From contig JAJDAF010000008.1 of assembly GCA_029261995.1 (NCBI GenBank), positions 141,021-205,020 on the forward strand: 64,000 nt of DNA, in the 5' to 3' direction. Positions 26,856 to 34,208 of the stretch are shown one piece after another. The stretch's first letter is position 1. Every line of letters starts with the position of its first letter. The stretch comes from Candidatus Zhuqueibacterota bacterium (lineage in GTDB: Bacteria > Zhuqueibacterota > Zhuqueibacteria > Oceanimicrobiales > Oceanimicrobiaceae). Made by a program: the position numbers and the translations under genes. Below the pieces are notes generated by a model. It searched no databases and was not told the DNA's origin. It was given only the letters and a program-made list of their open reading frames with translations.

Positions 26856-27015
26856 CGGGCGTGATTCCACCGAGAGTCACGGCCGGCATGTCTACTCAGA
26901 GATGAAAAGCCTGCACCGGCAGAATGGCTGACATCCAAGATTTCGATTCTACCGCGAAGGTGATTTAGCTTTGATTCAGTCATCTTGATGACAAAAAACA
27001 AGTGAAGGTTTGACA

Positions 27016-27174
27016 TTGAAGGATTCAGACAAAAAGAAGAGCAAGGCGAAGGTTCAAAAAACCGTTGACCGTAAAAAGCCGTACGAGAAGCCTCAGATTA
27101 TCCACAGGGGCACAATCGATGTGTTGGCGGGCTCGTGTGCAAGCACAGTAGCCTGCACTCCCAATGTGTCATAA
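27016..27174 (+). CDS. Predicted RiPP precursor peptide, 52 residues, TTG start
   Basis: Starts at TTG with GAAGG 7 bp upstream; the frame has no ATG. The N-terminal half is a Lys-rich leader, then comes KKPYEKPQIIHRGTIDVLAG (residues 20-39), which has the YxxP element common in leaders bound by PqqD-type domains. The C-terminal 13 residues are a small Ser/Thr/Ala-rich core, SCASTVACTPNVS, with cysteines at 41 and 47. Composition, size, and position after PqqD/radical SAM and just before a signal peptidase support a modified peptide. There is no lasso cyclase nearby, so a lasso product is unlikely. Cleavage near Ala38-Gly39 or Gly39-Ser40 is a guess. Confidence 0.78.
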   Translation: MKDSDKKKSKAKVQKTVDRKKPYEKPQIIHRGTIDVLAGSCASTVACTPNVS

Positions 27175-27221
27175 CAGAGAAACGGGTTTCAGAGATTTCC
27201 AGCTCTCTGGAAGAAGTACGC

Positions 27222-27767
27222 ATGACTAGCGTTGTTGCAGAACTGACAATGGAACACCTCTTGCTCGACAGGAATATTCGCGTGACGGTGGCCAGCAACA
27301 GCATGGCTCCGACAATTCGGGCGGGGGATCGCGCAATCGTAAGGCGGCTGGAGAGAAGCGGACTTACCCGTGGTGATATCATCGTCTACCAAAGAGGCAC
27401 CACGCTATGTATGCATCGTTTTGTGCGCTATGATGACCGCGGCGCTGTTCGAAAAATAATCACCAAAGGCGACGGGTTGATTTGTTTTGATGAATCCTTC
27501 AACGAAGACAAGGTTGTCGGCAAAGTTATCGCTGTCTCGCAGGCACACAAGAAGGTCGATTTCCATCGCGCAACCTATCGTTTGCTCAATAAAGCGTTCG
27601 TAAAGATCTTGGTTTTCCAGTGGATGTTTTTTGATGCAAATCGTGTATTCAAAGCACCATACAATGTCGGGTACAAAAGAATATCCTTCTTGGTGAACCT
27701 GAGCTGTAATTTAATCGGGCGCGTCCTGCTGACCTACGGAACGAGAACAACTGCATCGGCAAAATGA
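27222..27767 (+). CDS. ER/SipW-type signal peptidase (S26B-like), possible leader peptidase
   Basis: Start chosen at 27222 (ATG after GGAAGAAG); the longer frame from 27135 overlaps the precursor gene. The 181-residue protein has SNSMAPT with the catalytic Ser27, CMHR with His65 in place of the Lys of classic Lep enzymes, and TKGDG with Asp84. This is the Ser-His-Asp layout of archaeal, ER and SipW-type signal peptidases. There is no N-terminal membrane helix; a hydrophobic stretch lies near the C-terminus. It lies 47 bp after the precursor and overlaps the next gene by 4 bp, so it is likely the protease that trims the peptide. That role is inferred from context. Confidence 0.85.
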   Translation: MTSVVAELTMEHLLLDRNIRVTVASNSMAPTIRAGDRAIVRRLERSGLTRGDIIVYQRGTTLCMHRFVRYDDRGAVRKIITKGDGLICFDESFNEDKVVGKVIAVSQAHKKVDFHRATYRLLNKAFVKILVFQWMFFDANRVFKAPYNVGYKRISFLVNLSCNLIGRVLLTYGTRTTASAK

Positions 27768-28987
27768 GACTGAATCCCGAGCAGCAACTGATATTGCTTT
27801 GTACCAATCTAAGGCCGCATCAATCAGAACTACATGAAATCGACCGACTGTCAAGGAGAGCATTGAATTGGCAGGAGGTGGTGAGATTGGCGCGGGACCA
27901 CAGGATAGCTCCCTTTGTCTACTACCATCTATCGCGCCTTCCTGACAGAGAGCATATTCCTCCAGATTCCTTGTTTGAGCTAAAGCGGCGCTACCTTGAT
28001 ACGACAGGTAGAAACATTGCGCTGTTTGAGGAATTAAGGAAACTGTTGGGCTTGTTGCGCACTGCAGAAATTGACGCTGCTGTCCTAAAAGGCCCGGCCT
28101 TGATAGGAACCATTTATGAGAACCCGGGACTCAGGTGGGTAGGTGACATCGACATATTGGTCCGCGAACACGATTTGCATGATGCCCAGGATTCTCTTCT
28201 AAAGAATGGCTATACTCAGGATTCATCGCTCGTTGGCTACTATTCCGACCTCTCGCATCATCATTTATGCGGTCTCAGAAGTCCGTTCTCCGGGATAACA
28301 ATAGAACTACATTGGGCATTAGAATTGAACGGCCACATTTTCAATATTGATATCAATGAAATTTGGGATCGCGTCCAAACACAACAAATAAGCGGCGTTG
28401 CGGCGTTTGTTCTGGCTCCGGAAGACATGCTGCTGCATCTGTGCCTGCATCATTGCTATAGTTCCATTGACTCTATCACCCTCAAGTCAGTTTATGAGAT
28501 TGCCGCGGCTATTCAATATTACGGGGAGAGTCTTGATTGGAGCCAAGTGGTGGCTCGAAGTACTCGATATAAGCTCGTTTGGCCCATCTACAGTGGTCTT
28601 GACAAGGCCAGTAAATTGTTTTCAGCCAATATCCCTTCGAGCGTATTTGGCTTGCTCAAATCACAATGCGGCGCACGCCAGATAACCAGGCTTTGCTTGT
28701 TAGAAAGGTTTTCCTGCAGAGACCTTATCAAATTGGCTTTGCTCAGTAGTTCAAAAGCAAGGCTGAAATACCTGCTTTCGATGATGTTTCCATCAGTCGA
28801 TTTCTTATCTCAAGCATATTCCATACCGCCAGACTCAACGCTTATTTATCTTCTCTATTTGATCCGACCCCTTCACGTTGTTAGAAATCTATTTTTTAGA
28901 TCGGTCAAGCGAATCATTCTTTTTGCATTCAGAAAGATCGTGCCTGCGAGCAAGAATGCATTGCCCGCTTCGAACATCAATTGGTAA
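27764..28987 (+). CDS. Family-5 nucleotidyltransferase (PF14907 type)
   Basis: A 407-residue protein with the NTP_transf_5 pattern AAVLKGPALIGTIYENPGLR followed by GDIDILV, whose two Asp residues would bind the metal. Later segments such as EDMLLHLCLHHCY match the same family. These proteins recur in RiPP loci with PqqD, HprK-like kinases and S24/S26 peptidases, but their reaction is not established. Nucleotidylation of a peptide or a partner protein is a possibility. The start overlaps the signal peptidase stop (ATGA), and it is the last plus-strand gene of the locus, 2 bp from the convergent permease gene. Confidence 0.88.
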   Translation: MRLNPEQQLILLCTNLRPHQSELHEIDRLSRRALNWQEVVRLARDHRIAPFVYYHLSRLPDREHIPPDSLFELKRRYLDTTGRNIALFEELRKLLGLLRTAEIDAAVLKGPALIGTIYENPGLRWVGDIDILVREHDLHDAQDSLLKNGYTQDSSLVGYYSDLSHHHLCGLRSPFSGITIELHWALELNGHIFNIDINEIWDRVQTQQISGVAAFVLAPEDMLLHLCLHHCYSSIDSITLKSVYEIAAAIQYYGESLDWSQVVARSTRYKLVWPIYSGLDKASKLFSANIPSSVFGLLKSQCGARQITRLCLLERFSCRDLIKLALLSSSKARLKYLLSMMFPSVDFLSQAYSIPPDSTLIYLLYLIRPLHVVRNLFFRSVKRIILFAFRKIVPASKNALPASNINW

Positions 28988-28989
28988 TT

Positions 28990-29805
28990 CTAGTACTGCG
29001 TAAGCGTTCCATCAACTTTTGCTTTCTTGACCGCATATTGGAATATGACGAGACTGAGCGGTAACATGATTACGGTAAAGAAAACCAGTCCCGCGATATT
29101 AGACAACAATTCTTGAATCGAGTATCCTTGCAGTAGTGCGAGCCTCATCCCCTCCAGAGAATACCTGGTCGGCACCATGTAAGAAAGATTTTGCAGCCAC
29201 TCCGGCAAGATCGAAATCGGGTAATAGACACCACCAATCAACCAGGACAAACTACTGAAGAGCCAGGAGATAGGATCTCCCTTCTTAAAGATGACAACAA
29301 AGCTGGCGGACAATATTCCCAGGCAACTGGATGAACTGATTGTGAGAACAAGAATGATAAACGCCGCCAGATAGTTAGCGTTGGAGATATTCATTCCGAA
29401 TACCGTGACACCCAGAATCAAGAACAGAAGAATGTGGACTGAGGTGAGGATAAATCTATAAAGTGATGAAGAAATGATAATCGTCGTGAGTCTGGTTTCC
29501 GTGATGAGCAGCATCTCCATGACACCCGTTAGCTGAGATTCCCGAATGGTCGCGCCGAAACCTTGCAGCGACACCTGCAGGTAATTTGAAAAAGCAAATC
29601 CGATGAGCACAAATGAAAAGTAATCCCCGCCATACGGCTTAAGGTGAGTATTCATGTTGTGGTCAAACAATTTTGACAAAAAGAAAAATGTCAAGGACGA
29701 AATGAGAATTCCGGCTAATTGCATTAAGAAATGGAGTTTATAACTGGCTTCACTTAAGAAGTCTTTCTTAATGAACGAAAACGGCACTCTTAAATCTATC
29801 AACAT
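28990..29805 (-). CDS. ABC-2 type transporter permease
   Basis: A 271-residue protein with six hydrophobic helices and a layout typical of ABC-2 permeases (DrrB/NatB-like). It overlaps the upstream ATPase gene by 7 bp, so both form one two-gene unit transcribed toward the RiPP genes. The end abuts the nucleotidyltransferase gene. It is a plausible exporter for the peptide because it lies next to the locus and no other exporter is present, but it is on the opposite strand and could serve another substrate. Confidence 0.9.
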   Translation of the reverse strand: MLIDLRVPFSFIKKDFLSEASYKLHFLMQLAGILISSLTFFFLSKLFDHNMNTHLKPYGGDYFSFVLIGFAFSNYLQVSLQGFGATIRESQLTGVMEMLLITETRLTTIIISSSLYRFILTSVHILLFLILGVTVFGMNISNANYLAAFIILVLTISSSSCLGILSASFVVIFKKGDPISWLFSSLSWLIGGVYYPISILPEWLQNLSYMVPTRYSLEGMRLALLQGYSIQELLSNIAGLVFFTVIMLPLSLVIFQYAVKKAKVDGTLTQY

Positions 29806-30806
29806 TTGTCTGATTGTATGAACGTACTAAACACTTCTGTCAATGGGGTCGGTTTTGCGTAACATGCCGAAATGCGACCACCCCAAAGAATCATATTTTC
29901 GATGATGCCGGGAATTCTGCTCTCTGGAACCCTGACGTCGACTTCAACACGCAATGCATTGTGCGGCGCCGAAACGATCTTCATGTCTTCAAAAAAGGAT
30001 GACTGTTTGACCTGCGATATGAATTGTTCTGACGGACCTTCAATTCTAATGGTGTAGATTGAATCTGTTCTTGCTTGAGCTTTGACTTCATCTAAGGAAC
30101 CTATGACTTTGATTCTTCCCTGGTGAATGATGGCCGCACGACGATTGAACGTTTCGACCTCCTCCAGATTGTGAGTTGCCAATAATATTGTTTTGTTTTT
30201 TTTGCCGAGTATTCTGTCCAGGATGAATCTTCTAAGACCTCGCGCGGCCAAAGGATCAAGACTCCTCGACGGTTCATCCATCAACAGGATGTCTGGATCA
30301 TGAATCAGTCCCCGGGCGATCGCAAGTCTCTGTCTTATCCCGGAGGAGTAGTCTTTGAACATTCTATCAGCATCGCGCTCTAAATCTATCAGTTCAATCA
30401 ACTCATCTACTCTCTTATTCGCCTGTCTGTGTGGCAATTTATATAAACTGGCGAAAAACTCAAGATTCTGCCTGCCTGTCAATCTCCAGTAAAAGCTCCG
30501 CTCTTCGCTGACCACCAGACCGATGCATCGACGCGCCTGCTTTCCCTCTTTTGTCACATCATATCCATTCACGAAAACCTTGCCTTGTGTCGGCAAAACC
30601 AGCGAACTTAGAATTTTTATGAGGGTTGTTTTTCCGGCGCCGTTCGATCCTAGCAAACAGAGCAATTCACCGCAATTCACCTGCAAATTTATTCCATCAA
30701 GCGCGGTAACGCAGTCTTTTTGAAATGGGTGAATGAGCGCATCCAGATAAGTCTTGTGCTTTGGAAAATTCTTCGTGAGACCAATAATCTCTATTGCGCG
30801 ATTCAT
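29799..30806 (-). CDS. ABC transporter ATP-binding protein (DrrA/NatA type)
   Basis: Walker A GSNGAGKTT (residues 55-63 counted from the ATG at 30812), signature YSSGIRQ (155-161) and Walker B ILLMDE (175-180) are all intact. A C-terminal ~100-residue extension (from about 230) is of the type found in drug/antibiotic exporters. The start at 30806 has AGGA at a proper distance; an ATG at 30812 lies immediately after the AGG and is less likely. The ATPase partners with the permease at 28990-29805. Confidence 0.92.
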   Translation of the reverse strand: MNRAIEIIGLTKNFPKHKTYLDALIHPFQKDCVTALDGINLQVNCGELLCLLGSNGAGKTTLIKILSSLVLPTQGKVFVNGYDVTKEGKQARRCIGLVVSEERSFYWRLTGRQNLEFFASLYKLPHRQANKRVDELIELIDLERDADRMFKDYSSGIRQRLAIARGLIHDPDILLMDEPSRSLDPLAARGLRRFILDRILGKKNKTILLATHNLEEVETFNRRAAIIHQGRIKVIGSLDEVKAQARTDSIYTIRIEGPSEQFISQVKQSSFFEDMKIVSAPHNALRVEVDVRVPESRIPGIIENMILWGGRISACYAKPTPLTEVFSTFIQSDKC

Positions 30807-31267
30807 GTTCATCCTGTCGACATACGGGTCGAAAATTATGGGATTTTGCTGCTATTTCCAAATGATGTGACAATGTTATAATTGCGGTCCGATGGTATGG
30901 GATCGATTGACTGTTGGAAACAGCCCGTCGCAAGAAATCTCGTGGAGATGTCTCAAAGCTGGTTCATCCGAAAAATGCGACCACGTCGGTTTATCGTCAT
31001 GAATGTTGGTGGCAGGAATCCGAGACAGGCAACAACTTTCAATCAGTAACTTCCGGGTTCGTGCCCGCAGGATATTCTTTTTTGGCCATTCGGCCGTCTG
31101 TCGCCTCTGCTCAAAATCTCCCTCCTCGGCCACGCTCAAAATTTGACGGAGTTGTTACAAAAAAAACGATGCTTTTTATCGCTTTGCCACTCAAGATATG
31201 GCGCCAGTGCGACGAACTACCTGAGTATTAAATCGAAGGTCCAGAACCAACGATAGGTGACGCATTG
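30807..31267. other. Divergent intergenic region between the ABC operon and the TPR operon
   Basis: About 460 bp with only short open frames, none with a ribosome binding site or recognisable domain. It presumably carries promoters for both directions. No clear hairpin was seen. Confidence 0.5.
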
Positions 31268-34126
31268 ATGAGGTCTCCGAAAACAATCAGGACGAGTCTT
31301 ACATTTGCCGGCGTAATTGCCCTTCATTTTTCATCCCTTGCCTTTGCCCAGACTGGTGGTCCGGGATCGCCGGCCCGCCAGAGGTTCGACGACCGGGCCG
31401 CTTTCTACCTGAATCAAAAGAGCGCCGTCTTTTTTCATGACATGGTCCAGAAGGAGAAAATCCTTCTGCGGATGGTCAGGAATGTCACTGCCGAGCTGGA
31501 AGCGCGCGGCGCCAGGACGCTGCTGAACGATGGAATTCCACTCTCAGAAGTCTACGGTCACAGCGAGGCTCTGATCACCGGCTACGCCCGGGAGATTACC
31601 TCTATCCTTGACTTGCTACAACAGGTAGACCGCCTGGAGGAAACCCTGGATCTCGAGGATGGCCTGGTATTTCTGCAGCCGTTGTCAGATCTGCGGCAAC
31701 GGCTCAGGGGGCTATTTGATGATTGGAGTCTGTTCAAAGAGCAGGGCGCCTTCTCCAGGAGCTACGTCGCGTTTCTGGCGCGGGAGTACGGCCGAGAGCT
31801 GAACGAGCTGGTTTCGGTTTACAGGCAACTCGATCTGCTGCGGCTGGACGCCTCCGACTCAGATTTTGTACTCGCCGAAATCACGGCACAGAAGGGCCGC
31901 ATCGATGCCTTGTTCAGCGACCTGGAAAGGACGCAAGGAGACACATTGGTCGATGGACTCGCAATGGAAGTCACACAAATCGAACGCGTACTCTCGGAAA
32001 TTGACCAGATGATTGCGCAAGCCCGCGCCAGGGGAAATAACCAGGAGGGTCAACTGCAGCATCTGCGTTGGCAGTTAACCAGTACGCTGGATTCCCGGCT
32101 GGCGGCCTTGATGTCTGGCGGCGAAGGCGCGCAAGGTTCAGAACTCGCGTTCGAACTTTTTGAAGCTTGGCGCACGCAGCAGTTTGCAGAGTATGAAGTC
32201 AATTTCTTGCGCCACAGCATCATCAAGGAATCCTTGCTGGCTCAGGGCACTCAGAAAGAACAGTCGCGCATGCTCACTCGAGATCTCAAGGATGCGTTGA
32301 CCAGCCTGGCTGAGCATTCCTACGAGTTGGCAGCCCGGCAGTTTACCGATGTCCTGAAAGACTACGAACTCTATTTCTTTGACCTTGACGGCGTCCGCTT
32401 TTACCGGGCAGAATGCTACTACGCCCGCAAGCTGTACGATCTGGCCGAGACGGACTATGACGCGGTGCTCAAGCACGCCGCCGACTCCAGGTATCTGAAT
32501 GAGACTCTGTTCCGGCTCATGCTGATTGCTGAAAAGCGGGGAGATTTCGCAAAGTTCTATGAGCGTAACCAATTGTTTCTGGCCCTCGATCTTGACGGCG
32601 AAGCAGAACTGAAAGACAAAGTAAACCTGCTGGCAGGCTATGTTTATCTGAAGGACGAGCGCCACGCCGAAGCCGAAGCTGTTCTGGCGGAGATCTCACT
32701 GGAATCACGCTACCATTTAAGTGCCCGATTTCTGACAGCCCAGGTAATGACCACAAGGTCCGACTTTCATGACGCTGTCGAGGTACTCGAAAGTCTGGTC
32801 AGTCGCAAGAACTACCCCTGGACAAAGTCTCATGTGGCTGATTTCCGCAACCAAGCCCTGCTGAAGCTCGGCTACCTGCACTACGAAATGTCGGACTTTG
32901 AGAAGGCCATCACCTGCTTCAATCGTATTTCACCTGGCTTTGCCCAATATGACCGCGGCCTGCTTGGCTCGGCCTGGTCCTACCTCAATATGAAGCGATT
33001 TGAAGAGGCACTTGCCCTCACCAACATCCTCATGACCGACCATTTTGATTCGGAAACCGATTACGAAGCACTCGTGCTTGCCGCCACCAGCAAGCGCCAC
33101 CTGAATCTCGAGGACGGTGCGTTGGAGGACCTGCGTTACGTAACATCTACAAAACGGCTACTCGATATTGGCCGTAAGTTTGGTGAGGAACGCCGGCTCA
33201 TCCTGGCAAAGTTGAATGAACTTGAGAGACTGGAGCGGCAGGCGGTGGCATCTCAGCATGTGGATTTGGTGCGCCAGATAGGTGACCGGCGCGACCGACT
33301 CATCAATGTCTTGCATGAATTCAGGTTTGCCAGCGGTGGTGAAGGCCCCCTCATGACCGCATATCTGGCGGAAGGAGATACTCTGCTGGATCGCATCGAC
33401 GATGTCAACGAAGTCATCTCCACGGCAGACGCGGTTGGCGACGAAGTTGCGCTGAGACAAGCGCAGGTACAACGCGAGCACTTGCTGGAGACCTTGGACC
33501 GTTACCACGATGCTCTGGAGCATCGCAAGCGCATCCTGGTCAAACGGCGACCACTGCCGACCCGGGAGATGGCCCAGGACTATCGCCAGTCGGTCGTAGG
33601 AGAGATGGGCATTGCCCTAGCCGGCGAACAGGCAGCACTTCGGACGCGTCTGCAGGAGTTGCACGAATTGCGGGCCATGACCGAACACGAGAAAGAAAAC
33701 CTGGATTTACACGTTCTTGGCAACGATCTCACGGCATTGCAGCAGCAGGCCGAACGCCTGCAGACCTGGCTCGCCCATCAGGATATCCCGGCCAGTGAAA
33801 GCAATTTCCAACACTGGGCCAATGTTTCGGGCATGGGCGTCAGTGACATCACCTACAATCGTATGCGCACAAATGACCATGAAGTCGAGGCGCTGGCCGA
33901 CAACACCGAAACCGTCACCCGTGTGATTAGAAAGCGACACCAGGTCCTGGATCGACGCATGGCTGAATATGACGAGCTTATCCGCCGGCTCGAGTACGAA
34001 ATGCAAAGCCGGGAGTATGACCAGTACAAACGAGAGAACGAGGAGTACTTCCGCGACATCTATTTTAATCAGGATGAAATTGAAACGGTTGTAGAACCCG
34101 AGGTCGAGGCATTGGAGTCGGAGTAA
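31268..34126 (+). CDS. Large exported TPR/coiled-coil protein of the TolQR-AgmX operon
   Basis: A 952-residue protein with signal peptide ending SLAFAQ. The start is the ATG at 31268 (AGGTGA upstream); a TTG just before it is also open. The middle (about 340-640) consists of tetratricopeptide-like helical pairs, for example the segment containing FYRAECYYARKLYDLAE. The ends are Leu/Glu/Arg-rich and probably form coiled coils. It is the first gene of a plus-strand operon with the 1507-residue TPR protein and the TolQ/TolR/TonB-like set, so it is likely a periplasmic scaffold of that machine. No catalytic motif is seen. Confidence 0.82.
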   Translation: MRSPKTIRTSLTFAGVIALHFSSLAFAQTGGPGSPARQRFDDRAAFYLNQKSAVFFHDMVQKEKILLRMVRNVTAELEARGARTLLNDGIPLSEVYGHSEALITGYAREITSILDLLQQVDRLEETLDLEDGLVFLQPLSDLRQRLRGLFDDWSLFKEQGAFSRSYVAFLAREYGRELNELVSVYRQLDLLRLDASDSDFVLAEITAQKGRIDALFSDLERTQGDTLVDGLAMEVTQIERVLSEIDQMIAQARARGNNQEGQLQHLRWQLTSTLDSRLAALMSGGEGAQGSELAFELFEAWRTQQFAEYEVNFLRHSIIKESLLAQGTQKEQSRMLTRDLKDALTSLAEHSYELAARQFTDVLKDYELYFFDLDGVRFYRAECYYARKLYDLAETDYDAVLKHAADSRYLNETLFRLMLIAEKRGDFAKFYERNQLFLALDLDGEAELKDKVNLLAGYVYLKDERHAEAEAVLAEISLESRYHLSARFLTAQVMTTRSDFHDAVEVLESLVSRKNYPWTKSHVADFRNQALLKLGYLHYEMSDFEKAITCFNRISPGFAQYDRGLLGSAWSYLNMKRFEEALALTNILMTDHFDSETDYEALVLAATSKRHLNLEDGALEDLRYVTSTKRLLDIGRKFGEERRLILAKLNELERLERQAVASQHVDLVRQIGDRRDRLINVLHEFRFASGGEGPLMTAYLAEGDTLLDRIDDVNEVISTADAVGDEVALRQAQVQREHLLETLDRYHDALEHRKRILVKRRPLPTREMAQDYRQSVVGEMGIALAGEQAALRTRLQELHELRAMTEHEKENLDLHVLGNDLTALQQQAERLQTWLAHQDIPASESNFQHWANVSGMGVSDITYNRMRTNDHEVEALADNTETVTRVIRKRHQVLDRRMAEYDELIRRLEYEMQSREYDQYKRENEEYFRDIYFNQDEIETVVEPEVEALESE

Positions 34127-34151
34127 AGACTGCCAAATTGTTGCAGGACAG

Positions 34152-34184
34152 AATCCTGACAGGGTGAGCAACCTTGTCAGGATT
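34152..34184 (+). repeat. CTGACAGGG-type palindrome between two TPR genes
   Basis: AATCCTGACAGGGT (34152-34165) pairs with ACCTTGTCAGGATT (34171-34184) with one wobble across a 5-base loop. Shares the CTGACAGGG/TGTCAG core with the hairpin at 10690-10755. It lies inside the operon with no T-run, so it is more likely a dispersed palindromic repeat or a processing/stability stem. Confidence 0.55.
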
Positions 34185-34208
34185 GCACGAAATAACCCAA
34201 GAAGGCAC

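Noticed and set aside
27016..27174. Lasso peptide precursor
   Set aside because: The leader has a YxxP element, but no asparagine-synthetase-like cyclase or transglutaminase-like peptidase is present in the window.
27135..27221. N-terminal extension of the signal peptidase
   Set aside because: It overlaps the precursor gene and has no ribosome binding site; ATG 27222 has one.
30914..31231. 105-codon plus-strand and 87-codon minus-strand frames in the divergent gap
   Set aside because: Mutually overlapping, no ribosome binding site, composition like noncoding DNA.
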